The notes below the pieces were generated by a model that saw only the letters and a program-made list of their open reading frames with translations, had not been told where the DNA came from and did not search any database. A program made the position numbers and the translations under genes. From Methylobacterium sp. R2-1 (GTDB lineage: Bacteria; Pseudomonadota; Alphaproteobacteria; Rhizobiales; Beijerinckiaceae): DNA of 64,000 nt. Below, in pieces: positions 32,674 through 41,064 of the stretch; position 1 is the stretch's first letter; every line of letters starts with the position of its first letter. The stretch covers positions 20,219 to 84,218 of the forward strand of contig NZ_JACHWM010000021.1 in NCBI RefSeq assembly GCF_014191355.1, in the 5' to 3' direction.

Positions 32674-32991
32674 ATGGCAGGCGCCGGCGCAAAGCCCGAG
32701 AAGATTGGCGAGCTGTCGCGCTTGGCAACTTTGGCTGCCGAGCGCATTCTCGAGGCGCAAATCACCGACCGTCCACTAACTCGGGAGCTATTCACCGCTC
32801 TCGTTCACGCTGCTCAGCTCCTCGAAGATCACAATGTACCCTGGCCGCCGCTGGTAGAGCAGGTTCTGTACGAGGCCGGCAGGCGCTTCAGCGAAGCTGA
32901 TGCTGCGGGTGAGGCAACGGATCCGAAGCCTGAAGGTGTCGGCTTGACCACGGGCTTTATGCGGTTTCTCGGCAACTTACGACGCCCGTAG
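32674..32991 (+). CDS. Small helical hypothetical protein
   Basis: This 105-residue protein starts at ATG 32674 with CAGGAG 10 bases upstream. Two or three helices are visible (IGELSRLATLAAERILEAQI; TRELFTALVHAAQLLEDHN; PLVEQVLYEAGRRFSEADAA), ending in a basic tail. Second gene of the short operon. Function unknown. Confidence 0.6.
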   Translation: MAGAGAKPEKIGELSRLATLAAERILEAQITDRPLTRELFTALVHAAQLLEDHNVPWPPLVEQVLYEAGRRFSEADAAGEATDPKPEGVGLTTGFMRFLGNLRRP

Positions 32992-33412
32992 CGCAGAATG
33001 TGCCCTGCTGCACGGTTCTGAGAGTTCGGCACTCCACCGCGCCTCTAGAAGCTCCGCCGATATGAAGGCTCATAACGCCTAGTCCGCGAAGGTCAGTTCT
33101 CAGTGGCGAAGCAGCCTGTTGCCCTGCCTGGCTGAATGCTACCTCCCACCCTCAGCGGTAGTTCAGCTGCTTAGCCATGGGGGCCGAAACGATCGTTCGG
33201 GTGACGGCGCGGGCAGCCGCATAAGGCCGCTACCGGATGGCAGCCATGCTCAGGACCGGCTCCGTTCACCCGAGGGCATACAGCGACCTGATCGACGGGC
33301 CGCATGTAGCTGCTCAGGGAAGGGTTGCCTTTGTCGTAGGATCAGGACCTCGTGAGAAACTTCGCCGGACCAGGGCAGTTTCCACTCATGCGCTGAGCGC
33401 CTGGAGTGTGCT
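32992..33412. other. Space with no recognised gene
   Basis: 421 bases. One plus-strand frame from 33237 reads partly protein-like (AYSDLIDGPHVAAQGRVAFV) but continues into an unrelated frame over the next gene. No start support, no RNA, no repeat. Confidence 0.3.
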
Positions 33413-33667
33413 GTGGTCACCATCACCATCACGATCGGACTGCCCACTGGGGTCAGGCTTCTGGCGGCCCATACTGAACGCAAGGCTGCCAACTATGCCG
33501 AGGCAGTTGTCTACGCCATACCGCGCGAGGCTTTGCCGGTGCCTCTCTCCGTATCCTGCGCCGATCCCGCTGTCCGCAATCGGCTGACCACGTACCTCCT
33601 GGATCTTCAGAACGAATGCCTGCGCGCACCTGCGCCAAACCGGAACGCGTCTGGGGCCTTGGGCTAA
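33413..33667 (+). CDS. Small hypothetical protein
   Basis: This 84-residue frame begins at GTG 33413 (VTITITIGLPTGVRLLAAHT). It looks like a beta-strand start followed by AVVYAIPREALPVPLSVSCA and a helix NRLTTYLLDLQNECL. No ribosome site of note, no family recognised. It lies 46 bases upstream of the NepR-like gene in the same orientation. Confidence 0.45.
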   Translation: MVTITITIGLPTGVRLLAAHTERKAANYAEAVVYAIPREALPVPLSVSCADPAVRNRLTTYLLDLQNECLRAPAPNRNASGALG

Positions 33668-33713
33668 CTGAGGGGCTCCCTATGCTGCTTCAATCCCGCC
33701 TGCTTATCAGAAC

Positions 33714-33950
33714 ATGCCATTGATGAACGCTAAGCCGAATACGCCTCCGTCGTCGGCGACCCCGGTGGCCAACCAAGGACCGATCCTGGATGCCCGCACC
33801 CGCCTTCGGCTTGGGCTGCAGCTTCAGGCACTCTACGAACCAGTGCTGGACGAGGTGCTTGACCCACGCTTAGCTGAGCTGCTGCAGCAGCTGGAGAGCG
33901 ATCGGGATCAGAAGCAAGTGAGGCGGCCAGCGCTGCCATTTCATGACTAA
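33714..33950 (+). CDS. Orphan NepR-like anti-sigma factor
   Basis: This 78-residue protein has the two short NepR helices after a disordered N-terminus: ILDARTRLRLGLQLQALYEP (residues 24-43) and VLDEVLDPRLAELLQQLES (44-62), with the family's L-x-LY-P---E-VP-R---LL pattern. NepR binds and silences the EcfG sigma factor until phosphorylated PhyR titrates it. Here there is no phyR or ecfG beside it, so it is an extra copy. ATG 33714 or 33723 could be the start. Nearby stress genes carry EcfG-type promoters. Confidence 0.7.
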   Translation: MPLMNAKPNTPPSSATPVANQGPILDARTRLRLGLQLQALYEPVLDEVLDPRLAELLQQLESDRDQKQVRRPALPFHD

Positions 33951-34120
33951 GCTGTGGGCGTCGAGCATGGTTTCGAGATCTCGATGCCGATCACGGCTGC
34001 ACTGAGCGCGCTGGGCGCGGAAATGCTCGCCGCTTGAATGGGCGTGGTGATCAGCCCAGGGCCGCCACGACCCTCACCGTGGTTCATTTACCGCTGTCGG
34101 TGCGCCCGCTCAGGATGACA

Positions 34121-34249
34121 TCAGACCGAGGCCGTTCGCCGCCGCCACAGGCTGTGCAGTGCGCGGAAGGGAAGGAGCGGCAATTTGAGCAGAACACGCA
34201 GAAGGAGCACGGCCAGAACGGCAAAGACCGCAACCAGGGAATTGACCAT
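34121..34249 (-). CDS. Tiny single-helix membrane protein
   Basis: A 42-residue frame from ATG 34249 has one strongly hydrophobic helix (VNSLVAVFAVLAVLLLRVLL) followed by an Arg-rich cytoplasmic tail (HSLWRRRTASV). AGAGAG lies upstream of the ATG. The positive-inside arrangement and absence of any competing gene support it. Function unknown. Confidence 0.4.
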   Translation of the reverse strand: MVNSLVAVFAVLAVLLLRVLLKLPLLPFRALHSLWRRRTASV

Positions 34250-34412
34250 CGCGTCTACTCTCTATGATCGGGACTGATCCGTCGATGACAACGGGCTGCC
34301 CCTCGCGCGATGAGGCGCCACAAACCCGGCGAGACTGTGAAGGCAGGCGAGCTGCGCATCTTCGCCATTGTCGCACCAGACCGTCGAGCGGCCGTACTGC
34401 GTTGCAACAGGT

Positions 34413-34643
34413 TTAATCCAGGTCCGGTTCGACGGTGATGGCGGCGAAGTACGCAGCTAGGCGCTTTGCCGCTTCGAAATCCTCGCACTCAATGTTTACC
34501 TGCGCGGGCCAGACCCGCTCCTCCTGTCGGAGCTGGTGCAGGATGCGCTCAGCCGTATCGGCGGCCTCGGCTTCCGTGTTTCCAGCAACTCGGCACTCGT
34601 ACCGTTTGCCGGAGATGATGATGGTAAAGGGTGCGGATCGCAT
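34413..34643 (-). CDS. Small hypothetical protein
   Basis: This 76-residue protein (MRSAPFTIIISGKRYECRVA; ADTAERILHQLRQEERVWPA; FEAAKRLAAYFAAITV) has a beta-strand start and two helices, resembling small ferredoxin-like domains. ATG at 34643. Function unknown; stands alone. Confidence 0.6.
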   Translation of the reverse strand: MRSAPFTIIISGKRYECRVAGNTEAEAADTAERILHQLRQEERVWPAQVNIECEDFEAAKRLAAYFAAITVEPDLD

Positions 34644-34884
34644 GGCCTCAACATGGTCGGCGATCGCCGCTTTCGCGCTGTGACAGAACGCCCACTCTCA
34701 GGGCTCCGCACCGCAACCCGAGTCCGGCTAATCACGCCGTCGTGGCACGGCCATGATGGGGGTTTGCCAACATCTCAATGGCCACCTTGGCAGCAAAGAC
34801 GATTTCTCTTGGTTTTCGCCGCCACTAGTCGCATGTTGAAATCTTCGCACGCTCGCATCCGCCGACCTGCCGTGGAGGGAGAAG

Positions 34885-35244
34885 ATGCTCAGATCTTTCG
34901 AGGAGAGAGAACGCGCCGAAGAGCTTCTATATGTGATCGGCGAGGAACGACGCTTTCTGAACCGCCGCGCTGGCGCCCAAGCGCTGGCCGATTTCGCGAT
35001 CCGAAAGCTTGGCTGTGATGGTCAGACCAGCCGCGCCTACGCTGACGTGCTGATCGATGCGATGGTCCATGGCGCGACCAACGAGGCCCTGCTTGAGCGT
35101 GTGCGTACCGATCTGGCAGCCAACCTAGCAGACTTCAGCCTCGAAGAACTAAGAGCCGTGATGCTGGGCGGCAGCGATCCCGCTCTCAAATCCCGGCCGG
35201 CCTTCACGCCGCGCTCGCCAGTCCGCACTTTTTCGCGCTTGTAG
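34885..35244 (+). CDS. DUF1476-family protein (F1-ATPase zeta-subunit-like paralogue)
   Basis: This 119-residue protein has the all-helical DUF1476 pattern: SFEERERAEELLYVIGEERR, then RRAGAQALADFAIRKLGCDG, then AYADVLIDAMVHGATNEALL, then DFSLEELRAVM. DUF1476 is the alphaproteobacterial zeta subunit that inhibits F1-ATPase rotation. The canonical N-terminal inhibitory segment is short here, and about 25 extra basic residues follow the domain. No ATP-synthase genes lie nearby, so it is a paralogue rather than the housekeeping copy. Confidence 0.65.
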   Translation: MLRSFEERERAEELLYVIGEERRFLNRRAGAQALADFAIRKLGCDGQTSRAYADVLIDAMVHGATNEALLERVRTDLAANLADFSLEELRAVMLGGSDPALKSRPAFTPRSPVRTFSRL

Positions 35245-35394
35245 CACAACGACGGCAGTGATCGCGCTCGCTGCCGATTCCGACAAAGATGCACTTCGCC
35301 GGACCTCGGCAGCTGCTGTGAGGAGGACGGTCTCTGCCCCTTCCTCACAATCTTCATGAGCGCGTCGCTCTGAGGCTGGCTTTGTGCCGTCCCA

Positions 35395-36282
35395 TCAGGT
35401 GCTGGTACATGTCGCGCGTCGCCGGTCGGCAACATAGGCATAGGCAATACGTGAGAACTCCGGCGTCCGGAGATAACCGTAGGACTTGTGGTGGTTCGCC
35501 TCCCCGTTGGGACGCCGGTAAAGGTTCACGACGCGGCGGTCGGTCATGCGCACGCCGAAGTCGCTCATCCCGTAATCCGCGCTCACTGCACCCATGATGG
35601 CCACGACATCTTTGCCGTCGGCAAGGTTCGTCCAGGCCGAGACGTTGTTGGGCACCCGTAGAGCGCCGTGCTCCGCCTCGAACTTGAGCTTGACCTTGGC
35701 GAGGCTCAAGGGCGCGGCGGCCGTGACGAGATGATCGACCCGCAGCGAGGGTTCCTCGTGCTCCAGCAGTCGCAGCACATCGTAGGCGATGACTGAGCCC
35801 ATCGAGTGCGCGACGAGGAGGATACGATGGTCTCTGAACGCCCGAAGGCGCTCGATCAGCCGCGCTCGGACCTGCCGGGCGAAATGCTGCTCGGCGTGGT
35901 AGTGCCAAAGATCGTCGAAGCGATGTTCCAGGATGAGGTCGTCCACGAGAGTGACCCCTGTGGCCTCCTCGACTTTGTCGATGCCCGCATATACCGGTGC
36001 CAGTATGTCCTTGGCAGTCGTTGCGGGTGCCTCCTCCCCTCCCGGCAGAGGTCCCACCCCTTCGTAGGGCAGGAATGGCTCGCGGTTGAGATCCTCCGAC
36101 AAGGGGGCGTCATAGCGGAGATCGGCCCAGTACACGAACTCGAAGGCAGGCGCCGGGTCGGCTAGCCCCATGTTGCGCGTCAGGCCCTCGACGATGGCAG
36201 CCTTCCACCAGCGCGTCTTCTCATCGACGGGCGGCTTATTGGCCAAGCCGTGAATGCCGATGATGACGCAAGGCCGTTCCAT
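35395..36282 (-). CDS. Alpha/beta-hydrolase (lipase-like)
   Basis: This 295-residue protein starts GIHGLANKPP (oxyanion-type HG) and has the nucleophile elbow VAHSMGSVIAYD near residue 160. A catalytic aspartate/histidine pair is not obvious but candidates lie in DRRVVNLY and NHHKSYGYL. No signal peptide, so cytoplasmic. Similar proteins are annotated as esterases/lipases of unknown substrate. Upstream on the same strand (75 bases) is a GSP-like stress protein. Starts at ATG 36282. Confidence 0.75.
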   Translation of the reverse strand: MERPCVIIGIHGLANKPPVDEKTRWWKAAIVEGLTRNMGLADPAPAFEFVYWADLRYDAPLSEDLNREPFLPYEGVGPLPGGEEAPATTAKDILAPVYAGIDKVEEATGVTLVDDLILEHRFDDLWHYHAEQHFARQVRARLIERLRAFRDHRILLVAHSMGSVIAYDVLRLLEHEEPSLRVDHLVTAAAPLSLAKVKLKFEAEHGALRVPNNVSAWTNLADGKDVVAIMGAVSADYGMSDFGVRMTDRRVVNLYRRPNGEANHHKSYGYLRTPEFSRIAYAYVADRRRATCTST

Positions 36283-36356
36283 GTCTGCGAGGCTGTTCTG
36301 GCATCGTGCGGCCTATGCCAGCGGACGAGGGCCGCCGACGAAGGCCACGGCGAACT

Positions 36357-36677
36357 TCAGTGACGGCGAAGGAGGCTGAACAGTGCAAAGCCTGCCAATC
36401 CTGCAAGGCCGAGCGCAAGCAGACGATTGTCTTGGAAGGCGGCAGCCGCCTGACCTCCTGTTTCATGTAGAGAGTGCACGACGGGCGAACGAGCAAGAAG
36501 GCGCTCTGCGCGATCTCGGTGCTCGTCGCGGACATGGATTAGAACCTCGAAGTTGTTCCCTTGCCGGTCAATGTCGATGCTGTTGCGAGCAAAGCCCGCG
36601 CTGACGAGCCGTTGCTTGGCTGAGCGAGCCGCACTGAGCGAAGGAAACATCGCTGTGGCAAGACTGGTATCGGGCAT
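36357..36677 (-). CDS. GSP-like stress protein with C-terminal membrane anchor
   Basis: This 106-residue protein has an N-terminal ferredoxin-like GSP domain (SLATAMFPSLSAARSAKQRL; VSAGFARNSIDI; NNFEVLIHVRDEHRDRAERL), like the first domain of the YsnF protein at 30395. A single hydrophobic segment closes it (RLLALGLAGLAGFALFSLLR). A near-consensus EcfG promoter lies 25 bases upstream. Membrane-anchored stress protein of unknown role. Confidence 0.7.
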   Translation of the reverse strand: MPDTSLATAMFPSLSAARSAKQRLVSAGFARNSIDIDRQGNNFEVLIHVRDEHRDRAERLLARSPVVHSLHETGGQAAAAFQDNRLLALGLAGLAGFALFSLLRRH

Positions 36678-36701
36678 CTAGTTTCTCCGTGTGAGGAGCC
36701 A

Positions 36702-36727
36702 AACGCCGTCGACTGCGTAAGGGTTCG
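36702..36727 (-). promoter_or_regulatory. Candidate EcfG-type promoter
   Basis: Minus strand reads CGAAC (36727-36723), 17 bases, CGTT (36705-36702), one base off the GGAAC-N17-CGTT consensus and 25 bases before the ATG of the GSP-like gene at 36677. The next 270 bases to the right hold no gene. Confidence 0.45.
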
Positions 36728-37000
36728 ATGCAGTTTTTTGGTTTCTGAGCAGGAACGAAGTCGAAGCTGCGAAGGCGATTGCCATCGAGCCCGTGCTACC
36801 GCGCGACCTCCAGTCGTTCAGGCTGCGACGGCTGGGGAGCCCGTTGCGGGGCTTCAGTTCTTCGCAAAACCGGAGGGTTGAACCCGAGCTTCGTCCGCAG
36901 CAATCTATCTGCAACAGCGCGTCATCCGTTGCTGGTAGTGGCACCTATACTCAGTACAAGCCAAGTGATCTGCGATGCGAAAATCAGCCGATCCGAGACC

Positions 37001-37506
37001 TCAGCCCTGTTGCTCGCTGATCCGGCGCGGACCCCTGAGAACAGCAGCCGCCCCCTTGATGACCCCGACGGCCAAGGCGGAAAGAGGCGTGCAGCTGTAG
37101 TAGCCCGTCACGAGTTGCCGATCGGAGCGGCTCCCTGAAAGGAATGAAGGCAGCTCTGCGTCGGGATAAAGTTTGCGAACTTCCGTTTCGTGGAAGTCGA
37201 CTATCCCCTCCAGGATGTCGAAAAGCCCGCGCTGCTGAGTGAAATGATGTGGGGCATAGTTGACCCAACGATTGAAGCAGTGCGTGCCAAAGCCATCTAA
37301 GATGTCACGCAAAGGCCTGCCGGACGCATGGTTAAGCGCGGTGAGTAGGGCGACGGCCTCTTGAAAGGGATAGCTGCCGACACTTGTGTCGGCTCCGCAT
37401 GCGGCAAATGCGCGGCCTCAATGATGTTGTCCACCATATCGGCTCCGTGCTGAGGTTCGACGTGGCGGAACAATTCGGTAAACACCAAGCCCTTCATGGC
37501 GTGCAT
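37001..37506 (-). pseudogene. Frameshifted H-NOX (haem NO/O2-binding) gene
   Basis: The first frame (37506-about 37400) reads MKGLVFTELFRHVEPQHGAD, MVDNIIEAAHLPH, the canonical H-NOX start. A one-base shift then continues as GADTSVGSYPFQEAVALLTA, LNHASGRPLRDILDGFGTHC, FNRW, with the haem-ligand histidine in FGTHCF, and ends VRKLYPDAELPSF, then GYYSCTPL. The conserved haem-propionate motif YxSxR reads YYSCT, so the arginine is lost too. The frameshift lies around 37397-37402, beside a perfect palindrome at 37376-37393. A diguanylate cyclase, a common H-NOX partner, is nearby on the other strand. Confidence 0.75.
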
Positions 37507-38054
37507 TCGTGGCTATTTATGCGTCTGTGCGCGTGATTCTGTTAATGCTGGGTAAGTTCGGGGCAGTCGCTACAAACTGCCCCATCGGAAATTTCTATCT
37601 TGAGGTCGGTTTTCTCATCGTCGCAGACACAATCAGCCTCAGGGCTGCACGTCGAAGCGGCTTGTGCGGCCACCCATGAGGCTGGGGCCGCACAGGTGGC
37701 CACACTCAATGATGCGGACAGGTACGTACTATCGCCGTGTGCCGACCTGCTGATGCAGGCCAGCGGCCGCGCGATGATGTGCCGGCGTTGGGTGTCAGGC
37801 CGGGGTCCTGTCGCGCGCCTCCTATCGCCCGGTCGGTGCTGTGATGTCGGCCAGTTGCGGCCGTCGACCTCACCCTGGCCTCGTGGGGAACTTGCCCGTA
37901 GAGCCTGGAAGTGGCGAGGGGGCGCCGCATCAACGGGCACCTGAGCCCTGGAACTCGGCGGCTTCGTCATCGGTAGCCGCAGACGGCCGTTTGGAGGACG
38001 GTTGCGGCTTGGCCTTTAACCAGGGCGCAAGCCTTACCATGCGCTGGTAGTCCC
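37507..38054. other. Divergent space between the H-NOX remnant and the diguanylate cyclase
   Basis: 548 bases. A minus-strand frame ending at 37542 has a curious Cys-rich end (CSPEADCVCDDEKTDLKIEI) but a shadow-like front half, and no start with a ribosome site. No other feature seen. Confidence 0.3.
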
Positions 38055-39278
38055 ATGGCGTTCGCCCCTACCGTCCCGCCGCCACCAGCATGGCGCCTCA
38101 CTGCCTGGCTAACCACTTCGCCAGGGCAGGTTCCTCCCGACGTGGTCAACGTCCTTCGCGGGCGCCTCGTCGTCGGAACCGCGCCGCTGATCGTAGCCGC
38201 CGTTGTGGGCTCCGCGTTGGCTAGCCTCGCCGTCCTGCGCGTCCCCACACCAGCCATGCTCGCTTGGTTCTGCGCCGACCTGGCACTCACCCTCGTGCGC
38301 CTCGCATCCATGCTGGTGATGAGGCGCTCCCTCCGCAGCCCAGCTGAACAATTAGGCGGGCAGATCCCGCTCACGGACCTGTACGTGCTCAGCTCCATGC
38401 TGTGGTGCACCCAGATCGGCTGTGGGGTCGGGCTCTGCATGGCTTCGGCCGACGCGGTGCTGGTTCCGTTCGCCTGTCTTGCCACGACGGGACTGGTGGG
38501 CGGGTTAGCGGCCCGCAATCCTGGCGCACCTCGCATGACCTTGGTCCAGATGATCAGCGTGGTCTTGCCCTTCACGACCGGCGCGATCTTGAGCGGCCAG
38601 CCTTGGTTCCTAGCCCTCTGCGTACTGGCCCCGCTCTACCTTGTGGCGGTTGCAGCTGTGAACCTAAGGCTGCACTCAGACTACGTGGCGCTGCTGAGCG
38701 CAGAGCGGGCGCTGCGCCACCAAGCGCTCCACTGCGGGCTAACGGGGCTGCCCAACCGAACCTTCTTCAATCAGGCTCTGACAGCCGCACTTATGCGTGG
38801 GGAGAATGAAGAGAGTGCGGTGGCCCTGCTCTACCTCGACCTGGACGGTTTCAAGACCGTGAACGACACCTACGGTCATGCGGTGGGCGACGTCCTCTTG
38901 AAACAGGTCGCAAGCCGCCTGCGCGACGTGGTGATGACCACAGACGTAGTCGCCCGTCTCGGTGGCGACGAGTTTGCCGTGTTGCTGACCGGGCAGCGAG
39001 CCGCATCTGCGGAGATGATGGCGGCCGCTATCATCTCGGCTGTGAGGCTACCGTACGACGTAAGCCAAGGCACACTTGTTCGGATCGGAGTAAGCGTCGG
39101 GATCTCAGAACGCCGTTCTCACATCTCCGACAGCCACGCGCTGCTCGTCAATGCGGATCGCGCCCTGTACATCGCCAAAAAGCAGGGCAAGGGCACCTTC
39201 CATCGATCAAGCGTTGTCAGGGATGATGGTGGCAGCACGACGAAGGCCATGGCAGGACAGGAAGCTGTCGGGCGATAA
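38055..39278 (+). CDS. Membrane diguanylate cyclase
   Basis: This 407-residue protein has about six membrane helices (residues 45-215) and a C-terminal GGDEF domain (LTGLPNRTFFNQAL, YLDLDGFKTVNDTYGHAVGD, RLGGDEFAVLL). The active-site signature is intact; the RxxD inhibitory site five residues before it is absent (MTTD), so product inhibition may be weak. It synthesises cyclic di-GMP at the inner membrane. The N-terminus has no known sensor fold. It is divergent from a broken H-NOX gene, which may once have controlled it. ATG 38055 fits the domain layout. Confidence 0.88.
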   Translation: MAFAPTVPPPPAWRLTAWLTTSPGQVPPDVVNVLRGRLVVGTAPLIVAAVVGSALASLAVLRVPTPAMLAWFCADLALTLVRLASMLVMRRSLRSPAEQLGGQIPLTDLYVLSSMLWCTQIGCGVGLCMASADAVLVPFACLATTGLVGGLAARNPGAPRMTLVQMISVVLPFTTGAILSGQPWFLALCVLAPLYLVAVAAVNLRLHSDYVALLSAERALRHQALHCGLTGLPNRTFFNQALTAALMRGENEESAVALLYLDLDGFKTVNDTYGHAVGDVLLKQVASRLRDVVMTTDVVARLGGDEFAVLLTGQRAASAEMMAAAIISAVRLPYDVSQGTLVRIGVSVGISERRSHISDSHALLVNADRALYIAKKQGKGTFHRSSVVRDDGGSTTKAMAGQEAVGR

Positions 39279-39614
39279 GAATTTACACGATCGACTGGGA
39301 CGAACTGGCTGTCGTGGCGCGCAGCATGGCGGTCTCGCTCGCGCTCTCAATTCCGGAAAGCGAGCACAAACCGACGCTGCTCGCTGCCACTGACGAGGCC
39401 GTACCTTTCTCCATCATTGTCCTGACGCAGACCCTCGGCTTCGTCGCCACGGTACGGTTGATGCTTCCGACGACCCGGCAAACCGGCAGCGCCGTCATGC
39501 CCCGCATCTTACAGTCCACAGCATCGAAAGCCCGCTCTACTGGTAGGTTCCACTCAGGTGCCAGGCCGTCGTCGTCTAATTGCGTCCAGCTGCATCGGCC
39601 AGAGAATTCATCGG
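39279..39614. other. Space with no recognised gene
   Basis: 336 bases. A plus-strand frame reads IYTIDWDELAVVARSMAVSL, then TLLAATDEAVPFSIIVLTQT, protein-like in its first 60 residues but without a family or a clear start, followed by low-quality sequence. It may be a gene fragment. Confidence 0.3.
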
Positions 39615-40217
39615 TCAGAAACGAGATGGCTCAATCAGCCACTGCATCACCCCGTTGGGTTCGGTTGAGGTGACCCGCTGCTTGCGCACCCGGATCTCGC
39701 TTCCGACAGCATCCTCTTTCGCTCCAGCATACCGCTGCACGCCGGTTGGGGCCGCTTTCTGCTTCCGGGTAATGCCATCAGCTTGCTTGGGAACAACAAC
39801 CTTTCTGACCGGATGATCGCCTAAAGAAGCTTGGGCATTTTGGTCAATTGAGTGTGCTGCAACTCTGAGATTCCCTGGTCTGCGGGGCGGTGCCGGCACA
39901 GTAAGCGCAGATGCTGATCTCATTATTTGACCCGTGCTAGCGCCGTACTCTTCGGCCGGAGTATCAGGTCGAAACACTAGATCCGGTGAGGCAACATGAG
40001 AAACGTGCTTCGACATAATGGGCTGAGTAGGATCGACCCAGCTACCGGAGCCTGGCTCACCTCCAGCGTTCGTGACGGGGGCAGATGAATCCAGGGCCGT
40101 TCTGCCCTGGGAAGCCGTAGTTTCCCCAAAGCCAATTGTAACGAAAGCTGCGGTCGTAGCTACTCCGGCCGCAAATGCCGCTGCAATCATAAGGCGTGAC
40201 TTTGAGAAAGCAGGCAT
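39615..40217 (-). CDS. Exported or membrane-anchored hypothetical protein
   Basis: This 200-residue protein has an N-terminal hydrophobic segment (RLMIAAAFAAGVATTAAFVT) acting as signal or anchor. A long Pro/Ser/Thr-rich region follows, with PAPPRRPGNLRVAAHSI in the middle and a basic C-terminus. It looks like a periplasmic, largely disordered protein. A near-consensus EcfG promoter lies 41 bases upstream. No family recognised. Confidence 0.6.
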   Translation of the reverse strand: MPAFSKSRLMIAAAFAAGVATTAAFVTIGFGETTASQGRTALDSSAPVTNAGGEPGSGSWVDPTQPIMSKHVSHVASPDLVFRPDTPAEEYGASTGQIMRSASALTVPAPPRRPGNLRVAAHSIDQNAQASLGDHPVRKVVVPKQADGITRKQKAAPTGVQRYAGAKEDAVGSEIRVRKQRVTSTEPNGVMQWLIEPSRF

Positions 40218-40257
40218 CTGCAGCCTTTATTTTGAGTTGAATGAGAGCTCGGCACTC

Positions 40258-40283
40258 AACACCTCGCGAAGAATTTCGGTTCC
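40258..40283 (-). promoter_or_regulatory. Candidate EcfG-type promoter
   Basis: Minus strand reads GGAAC (40283-40279), 17 bases, TGTT (40261-40258), one base off the consensus, 41 bases before the ATG of the exported protein at 40217. Confidence 0.4.
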
Positions 40284-40795
40284 AGCCAAGGGCGGATGGA
40301 AGACGTCCAAAGCTGAGCAATATGAAAGAGCGGACTTCCAACGCAGCCTCTCCGAAGGTGGCCACGATTTTTTGAGCCGTGCTTCGGTGCTTCAAGTGCC
40401 CGAGACGGCTCGGCTGCCGCTGACGCCTGCGGATGCTCGGCGTCGGCGTCACCCAGCCGTTAATGTCTTAGGCGATGCTAGCACCTGTTCTTGCTCCGCA
40501 GCGTCATATCCCGCAATCCAATCTGCCCCGTACTGAGAGCCGTCTGGGTAAGGATTGAGTGTCATGGGCTGACCTGCGCCTTGCGCGGCATGACCCTCCA
40601 ACCAGACCTTGTTCATGAGGCTGAAACGGCAGCTGGCCGAGAGGCCTTAGCGGCCGCGGAAAGCCGCCCTTCGAGCTCAACGCGAGCGCTACAAGCGCAT
40701 CATGGAGCTGAGACCGGAGACTTGAGGCGGTGTATCTTGGCAGTGCGAGGAACCCTACGGGTAGGTGAGGCCTTCCCTCCACCAAAGGAGGCCTC
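40284..40795. other. Space with no recognised gene
   Basis: 512 bases. A basic helical stretch KAALRAQRERYKRIMELRPE can be read near 40657-40720 on the plus strand after a stop, suggesting a decayed small gene. Nothing else is supported. Confidence 0.3.
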
Positions 40796-41011
40796 ATGAC
40801 CAACCCGAAGACGTACGAAGAAGCCGTCGGCTCGGTACCGCCCGGTCGCCCGCTCGAAGAAGGCAGCAAGCCCGATGAGCAGCCAGATTTGGGACCGACT
40901 GGTCCGGCGTCGGTGGATGGCGAGAAGCCCGGTCCTCAGTCAGGTGGGTATGATCGGCAATCGCCGGATCATTCGACGGACAACGCCAAAGGCGGCTACG
41001 GCGCTGGCTGA
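40796..41011 (+). CDS. Small disordered hydrophilic protein
   Basis: This 71-residue protein starts at ATG 40796 behind AAAGGAGG, an almost perfect ribosome site. It is Gly/Pro/Asp-rich (VGSVPPGRPLEEGSKPDEQP; DHSTDNAKGGYGAG) with no hydrophobic core, a composition typical of stress-protective disordered proteins. Function unknown. Confidence 0.65.
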   Translation: MTNPKTYEEAVGSVPPGRPLEEGSKPDEQPDLGPTGPASVDGEKPGPQSGGYDRQSPDHSTDNAKGGYGAG

Positions 41012-41064
41012 GTCCGTGGGTGGGAGGGCATCATGGGCGCCCTCCCCTCATCAGATGCGCCGCT

